From assembly GCF_030817655.1 (NCBI RefSeq), contig NZ_JAUSZM010000003.1, forward strand, positions 8,556,001-8,620,000: a stretch of DNA of 64,000 nt, given 5' to 3'. The translations under genes were made by a program, and so were the position numbers. A model generated the notes under the pieces. That model saw nothing but the letters and a program-made list of their open reading frames with translations, was not told the DNA's origin and made no database searches. This document shows, in pieces, positions 41,452 through 49,572 of the stretch. The DNA is from Streptomyces sp. V4I2 (GTDB taxonomy: Bacteria > Actinomycetota > Actinomycetes > Streptomycetales > Streptomycetaceae). Numbering within the stretch: position 1 is the stretch's first letter; each line of letters starts with the position of its first letter.

Positions 41452-41997
41452 ATGGACCGCTTGGATCATCTGGAGCATCTGGACAGGCAGCTGGTCGACG
41501 AGCTGGCGCAGGTGGCGCGCGAGACCGTGCGCGACGAACTGCGCGAGCAGACTCGCAAGCAGCGCCGCAAGGCCATGTTGTACGGCGCCTCGGGCGCCGT
41601 CGCCCTGTACGCGGGCGCGGCTCTCGCGCTCGCCGTGGGACTGGCCCTCGCCATCGGTCTGCCGGACTGGGCCGCCGCACTGATCACCGCGGCGATCCTC
41701 GGTGCCCTGGCCTATGTACTGCGCGGCGCCGCGCGGCCCTCCGCGTCCCGGCCGACGCACGAACGCGAGGCGGAACTGGCCGCGGAGCGGGACCGCGCCC
41801 ACGGCGCCGCCGCGCCCGTCGGCCCGCCCGGCGGCCTCAGCAACGCGGCCTACCCGCCGATGCCGCCCGTCGCGCCCGGCGGCGTGGGTGGGGCCACCGG
41901 TGCGCCGGGGGCGGGTGTGCCCCCGCCCGGCCTGGCCGGAGGGCCGGCGCCGCGCCCCGACGACGTCGACCCCGAGCAGCCGCACCACCGGGCGTGA
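41452..41997 (+). CDS. Phage holin-superfamily III-like membrane protein
   Basis: 181 residues. A charged amphipathic N-terminus (RLDHLEHLDRQLVDELAQVARETVRDELREQTRKQRRKA) precedes two close hydrophobic segments (AMLYGASGAVALYAGAALALAVGLALAIG and WAAALITAAILGALAYVL). The C-terminal 75 residues are Pro/Gly-rich and disordered (GGVGGATGAPGAGVPPPGLAGG). Chromosomal actinobacterial proteins of this type are common and are not evidence for a prophage. Role unknown, at the cytoplasmic membrane. The SDR gene starts 6 bases after its stop, and that protein also ends in a membrane segment, so they may work together. Confidence 0.75.
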   Translation: MDRLDHLEHLDRQLVDELAQVARETVRDELREQTRKQRRKAMLYGASGAVALYAGAALALAVGLALAIGLPDWAAALITAAILGALAYVLRGAARPSASRPTHEREAELAAERDRAHGAAAPVGPPGGLSNAAYPPMPPVAPGGVGGATGAPGAGVPPPGLAGGPAPRPDDVDPEQPHHRA

Positions 41998-42003
41998 TGC
42001 GGG

Positions 42004-43059
42004 GTGCGCGACTTCCGCAGGGGGCCGCTGTCGCAGCACGGCAAGGTCGTCGTGGTGACCGGCGCCAGCGGCGGCGTGGGCCGGGCCGCCGCCCGGGCCT
42101 TCGCCGCCCGGGGCGCCAGTGTCGCCCTGCTGGCCCGAGGCCGCGAGGGCCTCGCCGCGGCGGCCGACGAGGTGCAGCGCGCCGGCGGTGAGGCGCTCGT
42201 CGTCACCGTGGACATGGCCGACGCGAAGGCGGTCGACGACGCCGCGCAGCAGGTCGTCGACGCCTTCGGCCACATCGACGTCTGGGTCAACAACGCCTTC
42301 GCCGGGGTGTTCGCCCCGTTCACCGAGATCACCCCGGACGAGTTCCGGCGGGTGACCGAAGTGACGTACCTGGGCTATGTGTTCGGCACCCGGGCCGCGC
42401 TGCACCACATGCTGCCCCGCGACCGGGGCACGGTCGTGCAGGTCGGTTCCGCGCTCGCCTACCGCGGGGTTCCGCTGCAGTCGGCGTACTGCGGTGCCAA
42501 GCACGCCATCCAGGGCTTCAACGAGTCGCTGCGCTGCGAACTGCTCCACTCCGGCAGCGGTGTCCGGACCACGATGGTGCAGCTGCCCGCCGTCAACACC
42601 CCACAGTTCGAGTGGGTGTTGAACCGGATGCCGGGGCGGGCCCGGCCGGTGGCACCGGTGTTCCAGCCGGAGGTCGCGGCGCGGGCGATCGTGCACGCGG
42701 CCTCGCACGGGCGGCGGCGCGAGTACTGGGTCGGCGGGCCGACGGTGGCCACGCTGATCGCCAACGCGGTCGCACCCGGCGTACTGGACCGGTATCTGGC
42801 GCGGACCGGGTTCGACTCGCAGCAGGACCAGCGGGACGCAGGGGAGTACGGCGGCGGTCCCGGCAATCTGTGGGCGCCGGCGGACGGACCGCACGGGCGG
42901 GACTTCGGGGCGCACGGGCGCTTCGACGACGAGGCGGCGTCCGGCAGCCCGCAGGACTGGGTGTCCCGGAACCGGGGGCGGATGGGAGCGGGGCTGGCGC
43001 TGGCCGGCGGGCTGGGGGTGGTGGCCGCCGGGCTGCGTCGTGGCGCCGGGCGCCGCTGA
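42004..43059 (+). CDS. Short-chain dehydrogenase/reductase with C-terminal membrane segment
   Basis: 351 residues. The Rossmann motif GASGGVGRA (about residues 20-28), NNAFAG, the active Ser of VGSALAYRG and the YCGAKHA Tyr-x3-Lys catalytic pair are all present, so it should be an active oxidoreductase. After the roughly 250-residue SDR domain come a Gly/Asp/Arg-rich linker and a C-terminal hydrophobic stretch (MGAGLALAGGLGVVAAGLRR) that could tether it to the membrane. Substrate unknown. GTG start at 42004. Its TGA lies within a 13-bp tandem repeat (43057-43082). Confidence 0.87.
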   Translation: MRDFRRGPLSQHGKVVVVTGASGGVGRAAARAFAARGASVALLARGREGLAAAADEVQRAGGEALVVTVDMADAKAVDDAAQQVVDAFGHIDVWVNNAFAGVFAPFTEITPDEFRRVTEVTYLGYVFGTRAALHHMLPRDRGTVVQVGSALAYRGVPLQSAYCGAKHAIQGFNESLRCELLHSGSGVRTTMVQLPAVNTPQFEWVLNRMPGRARPVAPVFQPEVAARAIVHAASHGRRREYWVGGPTVATLIANAVAPGVLDRYLARTGFDSQQDQRDAGEYGGGPGNLWAPADGPHGRDFGAHGRFDDEAASGSPQDWVSRNRGRMGAGLALAGGLGVVAAGLRRGAGRR

Positions 43060-43082
43060 CGTCGTCACGTGACGTCGTCACG
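43057..43082 (+). repeat. Tandem 13-bp repeat, each unit near-palindromic
   Basis: TGACGTCGTCACG occurs twice head to tail, starting at the stop codon of the SDR gene. The two units together also fold on themselves. It may serve as a terminator or a protein site; the GTGAC-N3-GTCAC form resembles enterobacterial matS, but MatP is not known from Streptomyces. Confidence 0.6.
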
Positions 43083-43119
43083 CCACCCGGTTACTCCTCC
43101 ACCTCGTCCGTCCGCAGCG

Positions 43120-43499
43120 TCAGCCGTGGGGGAGGGGCGCGTCGATCTGGAGGCAGTCGACCGCGCCGGCCGTGATCATCCGCGCGAAGTAGGGGAGGTC
43201 GTAGCCGTGCTCGCCGGCCGTCACGTCGCACAGCACGGCGTTCCGGACCAGGCGCAGCCCCGGCAGGTCGTCGGACGACACCGGTTCCTCGAACCAGCCC
43301 ACGCCGTGCTCGGCGAGCGCCTGCCCGACGCGGACAAGTCGCCGACCGCCGCCGGGCCGTACGTCCAGCCCGGGCCGGTCGCGTCGCCCGCTGTCACCTC
43401 GGCGATCACCACGGTCGTGGTGTCCCAGGCCGGCGTGCCGTCGGCCTCGGGGGCGTCGGGCGGCACGGTGTACACGGACACGACGGGTCGGTGGAGTTC
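43120..43499 (-). pseudogene. Enolase-superfamily (mandelate racemase-like) remnant
   Basis: Two frames of one gene are left. The first gives VSVYTVPPDAPEADGTPAWD and TTTVVIAEVTAGDATG, followed by WTYGPAAVGDL (N-terminal capping domain). After a jump near 43340 a second frame gives VGQALAEHGVGWFEEPVSSD, DLPGLRLVRNAV and YDLPYFARMITAGAVDCLQIDA (barrel domain, with the acidic GWFEEP ligand segment). About 150 residues between them, including the catalytic Lys motif, and the C-terminal part after LQIDA are gone. The start is lost where the LLM gene ends. Not functional. Confidence 0.75.
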
Positions 43500-43517
43500 C
43501 CTCGCGGGTCAGGACCT

Positions 43518-44480
43518 TCAGGCGCTCTGCTGAAGCTGCGGCAGCACCTTCGTACGGTAGAAGTCGAAGAAGCCGCGGGTGTCGGGGCCGATCTGGTTGA
43601 CGTAGACCATGTCGAAGCCCGCGTCGGCGAACTGCTTCAGCTCCGCCACGTGCTCGTCCACGTCGTCGCCGCACACCCGGTTCTGGCGGACCATGTCCTC
43701 GGTGACCAGCTGCTGCGCCTGCTCGAAGTGCTTGGGCGAGGGCAGCACCTGGCCGAGTTCGCCGGGCAGTTGCTCGTTGGCCCACAGCCGGTGCACGGTC
43801 CGTACGGCCTCGTCCTTGTCGAGGTCGTAGCAGACCTTGGTGCCGCCGCTGACGGGCTTGGCGCCGCCTCCGCCCTTGCGGTACTGCTCCACCATCGCGG
43901 CGTCCGGCTGGATGGTGAGGTAGCCGTCGGCCACCCGGGAGGCCAGCTTGGTCGCGGCGGGGCCGAAGCCGGAGATGTCGATCGGGACGGGCTCGTCGGG
44001 GACGGTGTACAGGCGGGCGTTCTCCACCGTGTAGTGCGGGCCGTGGTGGTTGACCTCCTCGCCGGTGAACAGCCGGCGCATGACCTGGATGGCCTCCTCC
44101 AGCATCTCCAGCCGTACGTGGGCGGGCGGCCAGGCGTCGCCCAGGATGTGCTCGTTGAGCGCCTCGCCGGTGCCGACGCCCAGCCGGAAGCGGCCGTCCG
44201 TCATCACCGCGCTGGTCGCCGCGGCCTGGGCGACCACCGCCGGATGGATCCGCACGGTCGGGCAGGTCACCGCCGTCTCGATGGGCAGGGACACGGCCTC
44301 GGACAGGGCGCCGATCACCGACCACACGAAGGGGCTCTGGCCCTGCGCGTCGTTCCACGGGTGGTAGTGGTCGGAGATCCACAGCGACTGGAACCCGGCC
44401 TGTTCGGCCATCCGCGCCTGCTCGATGAGCTCCGCGGGGCCGTACTGCTCGCACGAGAGGAAGTAGCCGTACTCGGGCAT
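43518..44480 (-). CDS. LLM-class F420-dependent oxidoreductase (G6PDH-related subgroup)
   Basis: 320 residues, close to the F420-dependent glucose-6-phosphate dehydrogenase-like family. Blocks: YGYFLSCEQYGPAELIEQARMAEQAGFQSLWISDHYHPW, VTCPTVRIHPAVVAQAAATSAVMTDGRFRLGVGTGEALNEHI and MVYVNQIGPDTRGFFDFY. They form a TIM barrel that binds the deazaflavin F420. Substrate unknown; the whole subgroup is annotated only by similarity. Start ATG at 44480. It is divergent from the NADH dehydrogenase-like gene, with 173 bp between them. Its stop is next to the enolase remnant. Confidence 0.88.
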   Translation of the reverse strand: MPEYGYFLSCEQYGPAELIEQARMAEQAGFQSLWISDHYHPWNDAQGQSPFVWSVIGALSEAVSLPIETAVTCPTVRIHPAVVAQAAATSAVMTDGRFRLGVGTGEALNEHILGDAWPPAHVRLEMLEEAIQVMRRLFTGEEVNHHGPHYTVENARLYTVPDEPVPIDISGFGPAATKLASRVADGYLTIQPDAAMVEQYRKGGGGAKPVSGGTKVCYDLDKDEAVRTVHRLWANEQLPGELGQVLPSPKHFEQAQQLVTEDMVRQNRVCGDDVDEHVAELKQFADAGFDMVYVNQIGPDTRGFFDFYRTKVLPQLQQSA

Positions 44481-44653
44481 GGGGGGTGCGCCTCCACGAG
44501 GTGGGCGGACGGTTCGCCGTCCCGGGTACCCGGCGGCCGTGGCGGAAACCGGGCCCACGCGGGGGCCGCGGCGGAGACCGAGGGACGTTTGGGTGCCCTG
44601 ACCAGGGGGACGCGGAAGGCTCCCGAGGTACGCGACAGCCCCGGAGGCGAACC

Positions 44654-46270
44654 GTGAGTCGACCCCGCATAGTGATCGTCGGTGCCGGCTTCGCCGGATA
44701 CCGGACGGCCCGAGAACTGTCCAGGATGTCCCGCGGCAAGGCCGACATCACTCTGCTCAACCCGACCGACTACTTCCTGTATCTGCCCCTGCTGCCCCAG
44801 GTCGCGGCCGGGATCCTGGAGCCACGCCGGGTCACCGTCTCCCTGTCGGGCACCCTGCCGCGGGTGCGCCTGGTGCTCGGCGAGGCCGACGGCATCGACC
44901 TCGACGGGCAGACCGTGCACTACACCGACCCGGAGGGCGGCGACGGCACCCTGCCGTACGACCGGCTCGTCCTGGCCGTCGGCAGCGTCAACAAGCTGCT
45001 TCCGATCCCCGGGGTCGCCGAGCACGCGCACGGCTTCCGCGGACTGCCCGAGGCGCTGTACCTGCGCGACCACGTCACCCGGCAGGTGGAGCTCGCCGCC
45101 GCGGCCGACGACCCGAAGAGCTGCGCCGCGCGCTGCACCTTCGTGGTGGTCGGCGCCGGCTACACCGGCACCGAGGTCGCCGCGCACGGGCAGCTGTACA
45201 CCGACGCGCAGGTGCGGGGGCACCCGCTGCGGGAGGGCATGCGGCCCCGCTGGCTGCTCCTGGACGTCGCGCCGCGCGTCCTGCCCGAACTGGACGAGCA
45301 CCTGTCCCGCACCGCCGACCGCACGCTGCGGGAGCGGGGCGTGGAGGTGCGGATGGGGACCTCCGTGAAGGAGGCGACCCCGAACGGGGTGCTGCTGACG
45401 GACGGGGAGTTCGTGGAGACGCGGACGCTCGTGTGGTGTGTGGGCGTGCGGCCCGATCCGCTCGTCGAGGGCACCGGGCAGCCGCTGGAGCGTGGCCGTC
45501 TGATCGTCGACCCCTACCTCCAACTCCCCGGACATCCCGAGGTGTTCGCGTGCGGCGACGCCGCCGCAGTACCGGATCTCAACAACCCCGGGTCGTACAC
45601 GCCGATGACCGCGCAGCACGCCTGGCGGCACGGCAAGGCGGTGGCCCGCAATGTCGCCGCCTCGCTCGGTGTCGGGGACAAGCGTCCCTACCGGCACAAG
45701 GACCTGGGGTTCGTGGTGGACCTGGGCGGTGCGAAGGCCGCCGCCAACCCGCTCGGCATCCCGCTGTCCGGGCCGGCCGCCGGAGCGGTCACCCGCGGCT
45801 ACCACCTCGCGGCGATGCCCGGCAACCGGGTCCGGGTCGCCGCGGACTGGCTGCTGGATTTCGTACTGCCGCGCCAGGCCGTCCAGTTGGGGCTCGTACG
45901 GTCCTGGTCGGTGCCGCTCGACACGGCGTCGCCGGAGCTGCCACGGGTGCCGGGCGGACCGGAGCGGCGGCAGGAGGCCGGTGCCCGGTCCGGGCCGGGA
46001 GCGGCGACGGCCAAGGACACGCAGTCGGGGGAGAGGGCGTCCGAACCACCCGCCAAGAACCAGCCCGGTGGCGAGCCGGCGAAGAACCAGCCCGGTGGCG
46101 AGCCTAAGAAGCAGCCTGGTGACGAGCCGGCGAAGAAGCAGCCTGGTGGCGAGCCGGCGAAGAAGCAGCCCGGCGGCGACCCCGCCGAGCCGGGGCCCGT
46201 CGACGAGCCCCACAAGGCCCCCGGCCCCGTCCGGCGCACCGACGAAACCCCCGCCGAAGGAGACTCATGA
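44654..46270 (+). CDS. Type II NADH dehydrogenase-like flavoprotein with Lys/Pro-rich repeat tail
   Basis: 538 residues. Two dinucleotide folds: FAD site IVIVGAGFAGYRTARELS at residues 4-21 and NAD site FVVVGAGYTGTEVAAHG near 160. VFACGDAAAVPDL and MTAQHAWRHGKAVARN complete the FAD domain. A Leu-rich C-terminal part (WLLDFVLPRQAVQLGL) could bind the membrane, as in NDH-2 enzymes that pass electrons from NADH to quinone. The last 100 residues are a low-complexity tail with five KKQPGGEPA-like repeats, not expected in NDH-2. GTG at 44654 with GGAGG upstream. Overlaps the transketolase start in ATGA. Confidence 0.87.
   Translation: MSRPRIVIVGAGFAGYRTARELSRMSRGKADITLLNPTDYFLYLPLLPQVAAGILEPRRVTVSLSGTLPRVRLVLGEADGIDLDGQTVHYTDPEGGDGTLPYDRLVLAVGSVNKLLPIPGVAEHAHGFRGLPEALYLRDHVTRQVELAAAADDPKSCAARCTFVVVGAGYTGTEVAAHGQLYTDAQVRGHPLREGMRPRWLLLDVAPRVLPELDEHLSRTADRTLRERGVEVRMGTSVKEATPNGVLLTDGEFVETRTLVWCVGVRPDPLVEGTGQPLERGRLIVDPYLQLPGHPEVFACGDAAAVPDLNNPGSYTPMTAQHAWRHGKAVARNVAASLGVGDKRPYRHKDLGFVVDLGGAKAAANPLGIPLSGPAAGAVTRGYHLAAMPGNRVRVAADWLLDFVLPRQAVQLGLVRSWSVPLDTASPELPRVPGGPERRQEAGARSGPGAATAKDTQSGERASEPPAKNQPGGEPAKNQPGGEPKKQPGDEPAKKQPGGEPAKKQPGGDPAEPGPVDEPHKAPGPVRRTDETPAEGDS
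46053..46180 (+). repeat. Imperfect tandem repeats of about 27 bp in the NDH tail
   Basis: Five units encode K(N/K)QPGG(E/D)P(A/K), with silent differences between units (CCCGGT, CCTGGT, CCCGGC). Such short tandem repeats change copy number easily, so the tail length may vary between strains. Confidence 0.8.
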
Positions 46271-48114
46271 ACACCCGTGAACTCGTCGAACTGGCCCAGC
46301 AGTTGCGCGTCGACAGCGTGCGCGCCTCGGCCGCAGCGGGCTCCGGGCACCCGACCTCGTCGATGTCCGCCGCGGACCTGATGGCCGTTCTCCTCGCCCA
46401 CCACCTCCGCTACGACTTCGACCGCCCGGCCCACCCGGGCAACGACCGCTTCGTCCTGTCCAAGGGGCACGCCTCGCCCCTGCTGTACTCCGCCTACAAG
46501 GCGGCCGGCGCCGTCGACGACGAGGAGCTGCTGACGTTCCGCAAGCTCGGCAGCCGGCTCGAAGGGCATCCGACGCCCCGGCAACTGCCGTGGGTCGAGA
46601 CGGCCACCGGCTCGCTCGGACAGGGGCTGCCCGTCGGCGTGGGGATCGCGCTGTCCGGAAAGCGCCTCGACCGCACCGGCTACCGCGTGTGGGTGCTGTG
46701 CGGGGACAGCGAGCTGGCCGAGGGCTCGGTGTGGGAGGCGGCCGAGCATGCGGGGCACGAGCACCTCGACAACCTCACCGCGATCGTCGACGTCAACCGG
46801 CTCGGCCAGCGCGGCCCCACCCGGCACGGCCACGACCTCGACGCGTACGCGCGCCGCTTCCAGGCCTTCGGCTGGCACACCGTCGAGGTGGACGGCCACG
46901 ACGTCGACGCCGTCGACCGGGCGTACGGCGAGGCGATCTCCACCAAGGGCCAGCCGACCGCGATCCTCGCCCGCACCCTCAAGGGCAAGGGCGTCGCCGA
47001 CGTCGAGGACCGGGAAGGTCTGCACGGCAAGCCGCTGAAGAACGCAGACGACGCGATCGCCGAACTCGGCGGCGTCCGGGACATCCGCGTCGAGGTGCAC
47101 GAGCCGCCGGCCGCCCGCATGCTGCACGCCGTACGCACCGGGCACCTGGAACTGCCGCGCTTCGAACAGGGCGAGGAGGTCGCGACCCGCAACGCCTTCG
47201 GGCAGGCCCTCGCGGCCCTCGGCACCGGACGCGGCGACGTCGTCGCCCTCGACGGCGAGGTCGGCGACTCCACCCGCGCGGAGTTCTTCGCCAAGGAACA
47301 CCCCGACCGCTACTTCGAGTGCTACATCGCCGAGCAGCAGATGGTCGCCGCGGCCGTCGGACTCGCGGCCCGCGGCTGGGTGCCGTACGCCTCCACCTTC
47401 GCCGCCTTCCTGACCCGCGCGTACGACTTCGTGCGCATGGCGTCGATCAGCGGCTCCGGCATCAACCTCGTCGGCTCGCACGCCGGCGTCGCCATCGGGC
47501 AGGACGGGCCCAGCCAGATGGGCCTGGAGGACCTGGCGATGATGCGGGCGGTGCACGGCTCGACCGTGCTGTACCCCTGCGACGCCAACCAGACCGCGCA
47601 TCTCGTCGCCGAGATGGCGGGCCTGGAGGGCGTCCGCTATCTGCGCACCTCGCGCGGTGAGAGCCCGGTGATCTACGGGCCCGACGAGGAGTTCCCGATC
47701 GGCGGCAGCAAGGTGCTGCGCGCCTCCGACCGGGACCGGATGACGATCGTCGCGGCGGGCGTCACCGTACCCGAGGCGCTGGCCGCCGCCGACGCGCTGG
47801 AGGGCGAGGGCATCCGGGTGCGGGTGATCGACCTGTACTCGGTCAAGCCCGTCGACCGGCTCACCCTGCGGCAGGCCGCCGAGGAGACCGGCTGCCTGGT
47901 GACCGTGGAGGACCACCACGAGGAGGGCGGCCTCGGCGACGCCGTGCTCGACGCCTTCGCCGACGGGCGGCCCGTGCCGCGCCTGGTGCGCCTCGCCGTC
48001 CGTACGATGCCGGGCTCGGGCTCCCCCGACGAGCAGCTGCACGCCGCCGGCATCGACGCCGAGTCGATCGCGGCGGCCGGGAAGCTGCTGGTGGAGGAGG
48101 CGGTCGTGCGGTGA
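46267..48114 (+). CDS. Transketolase
   Basis: 615 residues in one chain, slightly shorter than the housekeeping enzyme. Thiamine-diphosphate site: GHPTSSMSAADLMAVLL, SKGHASPLLYSAYKAAG, GSLGQGLPVG, and GDSELAEGSVWEAAEHAGHEHLDNLTAIVDVNRL (GDG-type motif in the form GDS...N). The second half has the pyrimidine-domain Glu (FECYIAEQQMVAAAVGLAARG) and GINLVGSHAGVAIGQDGPSQM. It moves two-carbon units between sugar phosphates. A second transketolase outside the main pentose-phosphate cluster is common in Streptomyces; here its operon partners are a respiratory flavoprotein and a DNA repair polymerase. GTGA overlap with the next gene. Confidence 0.92.
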   Translation: MNTRELVELAQQLRVDSVRASAAAGSGHPTSSMSAADLMAVLLAHHLRYDFDRPAHPGNDRFVLSKGHASPLLYSAYKAAGAVDDEELLTFRKLGSRLEGHPTPRQLPWVETATGSLGQGLPVGVGIALSGKRLDRTGYRVWVLCGDSELAEGSVWEAAEHAGHEHLDNLTAIVDVNRLGQRGPTRHGHDLDAYARRFQAFGWHTVEVDGHDVDAVDRAYGEAISTKGQPTAILARTLKGKGVADVEDREGLHGKPLKNADDAIAELGGVRDIRVEVHEPPAARMLHAVRTGHLELPRFEQGEEVATRNAFGQALAALGTGRGDVVALDGEVGDSTRAEFFAKEHPDRYFECYIAEQQMVAAAVGLAARGWVPYASTFAAFLTRAYDFVRMASISGSGINLVGSHAGVAIGQDGPSQMGLEDLAMMRAVHGSTVLYPCDANQTAHLVAEMAGLEGVRYLRTSRGESPVIYGPDEEFPIGGSKVLRASDRDRMTIVAAGVTVPEALAAADALEGEGIRVRVIDLYSVKPVDRLTLRQAAEETGCLVTVEDHHEEGGLGDAVLDAFADGRPVPRLVRLAVRTMPGSGSPDEQLHAAGIDAESIAAAGKLLVEEAVVR

Positions 48115-49043
48115 GCGGCGACGGATCACGCACCGTCCGGGCGGGCCGGCGCACCGTGGAGGTGCACCGCCCGGACAAGGTGCTCTTCCCCGGGGACGGC
48201 GGCGCGAAGGAGTACACCAAGGGTGACCTGGTCGACTACTACCGGTCCGTCGCCCCCTTCATGCTGCCGCACCTGCGCGGCCGCCCGCTGATGCTGGAGC
48301 GGCACCCGGACGGCATCGAAGGCCCCCGGTTCATGCAGAAGAACACCCCGGAGAACTACCCGGAGTGGATCACCCGGGTCGAGCTGGCCAAGGAGGGCGG
48401 CACCGTCTGCCACACCGTGTGCGACGACACCGCCACCCTGCTCTACCTCGCCGACCAGGCCGCCCTCACCCTGCACCGCTGGCTGTCCCGCGTCGGACGG
48501 GTCGAACGGCCCGACCGGATGGTCTTCGACCTCGACCCGTCCGGAGACACCGTGGACTTCGCGGCGGTGCGTGAGGCGGCCGTCCTGCTGGGGGAGCTGC
48601 TCGACGAGCTGAAGCTGCCCTCGGCGCTGATGACCACCGGCTCGCGCGGACTGCACGTGGTCGTACCGGTCGACGGGCACCACGACTTCGACGAGGTGCG
48701 CACCTTCGCCCGGGACGTCGCCGACACCCTCGTCGCCGGCCACCCCGACCGGCTGACCACCGCCGCCCGCAAGAAGGAGCGCGGCGAGCGGCTCTACCTC
48801 GACGTGCAGCGCAACGCCTACGCGCAGACCGCGGTCGTGCCCTTCACCGTCCGCGCCAAGCCGGGCGCCCCCGTGGCGACGCCGCTGGCCTGGAGCCAGC
48901 TCGACGACCCGGGGCTCGACGCCCGCCGGTGGACCGTCGCCGACGCCGTCGACCAGGCCCGCACCGACCCCTGGGCCGGTGTGATGAGCAGAGGGAGGTC
49001 GCTCGGCCCGGCCAGGCGTCGCCTCAACGCCTTGCGTGGGTAA
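48111..49043 (+). CDS. LigD-type primase-polymerase domain protein (NHEJ)
   Basis: 310 residues, a stand-alone polymerase domain like the PolDom of mycobacterial LigD (archaeo-eukaryotic primase fold). KVLFPGDGGAKEYTKGDLVDYY opens the domain. Metal-binding DLD lies at residues 140-142 in MVFDLDPSGD, and MTTGSRGLHVVVP forms the nucleotide-binding His motif. FARDVADTLVAGHPDRLTT and RLYLDVQRNAYAQTAV follow. It would fill gaps, preferring ribonucleotides, during end joining with Ku and a ligase encoded elsewhere. GTG at 48111 overlaps the transketolase stop, so it is last in a three-gene operon ending at the stem at 49060-49082. Confidence 0.9.
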   Translation: MSGDGSRTVRAGRRTVEVHRPDKVLFPGDGGAKEYTKGDLVDYYRSVAPFMLPHLRGRPLMLERHPDGIEGPRFMQKNTPENYPEWITRVELAKEGGTVCHTVCDDTATLLYLADQAALTLHRWLSRVGRVERPDRMVFDLDPSGDTVDFAAVREAAVLLGELLDELKLPSALMTTGSRGLHVVVPVDGHHDFDEVRTFARDVADTLVAGHPDRLTTAARKKERGERLYLDVQRNAYAQTAVVPFTVRAKPGAPVATPLAWSQLDDPGLDARRWTVADAVDQARTDPWAGVMSRGRSLGPARRRLNALRG

Positions 49044-49059
49044 TGCACGTACAGCCTCT

Positions 49060-49082
49060 GAGCAGGCATGACGCGCCTGCTC
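49060..49082 (+). terminator. Stem-loop after the ligD-type gene
   Basis: GAGCAGGC/GCCTGCTC with a 7-base loop begins 17 bases after the stop at 49043 and separates this operon from the gas vesicle operon. Confidence 0.75.
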
Positions 49083-49147
49083 CCGGTCGCATGCCGGTGT
49101 GAAGGTTTGGCCAACGGGTGAGCGGCCACCCGGAGTTAGAGGTGGCC

Positions 49148-49513
49148 ATGTCGAACACGAAGAACTCATCAGAATCACAGGATTCACAGGATTCCCGCAA
49201 AAGCGAAGAAAAGGACACGGAGCGTAACGTGGCGGAGGACCGGCCGAGCCCCATGGAGGTGCTGCGGCACGCGTGCGCCCAGCTCGGGGAGCTGACCGGC
49301 ATGGCCGTGGAGAGTGCCTCGGCCTTCGAGCAGACGGAGGACGGCTGGTCCCTGGAGGTCGAGGTCCTGGAGCTCGCGAGGGTGCCCGACACGATGAGCC
49401 TCCTGGCGAGCTATCAGGTCGATGTCGACTCCCGGGGACAGCTCACCGGCTACCGGCGCGTTCGCCGTTACGAACGCGGGCGGGCCGACCCGCACAGGCC
49501 GGGCGGCCGCTAG
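49148..49513 (+). CDS. gvpO: Gas vesicle protein GvpO
   Basis: 121 residues. First gene of the Streptomyces-type gvp operon. The N-terminal 30 residues are Ser/Glu/Asp-rich and disordered (NSSESQDSQDSRKSEEKDTE). The conserved domain follows: SPMEVLRHACAQLGELTGMAVESASAFEQTEDGWSLEVEVLELARVPDT, SLLASYQVDVDSRGQLTGYRRVRRYERGR. GvpO is needed for vesicle formation in haloarchaea; its biochemical job is unclear. ATG at 49148 preferred over the GTG at 49118 because only the part from MSNTKNS resembles family N-termini. A GGCGGCC/GGCCGCC stem spans the stop codon (49502-49519) and could reduce read-through into gvpA. Confidence 0.88.
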   Translation: MSNTKNSSESQDSQDSRKSEEKDTERNVAEDRPSPMEVLRHACAQLGELTGMAVESASAFEQTEDGWSLEVEVLELARVPDTMSLLASYQVDVDSRGQLTGYRRVRRYERGRADPHRPGGR

Positions 49514-49572
49514 GCCGCCTGCCTGCACCCATTACCCGTTCACCAGTCCACAGATAAGGAGGCGCGGTCGGC

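Noticed and set aside
41452..41997. Prophage marker because of the holin-like family
   Set aside because: No other phage genes nearby; chromosomal members of this family are common in actinobacteria.
43069..43081. matS site for MatP
   Set aside because: Sequence fits GTGAC-N3-GTCAC, but MatP is enterobacterial and one palindrome of this GC-rich type can occur by chance.
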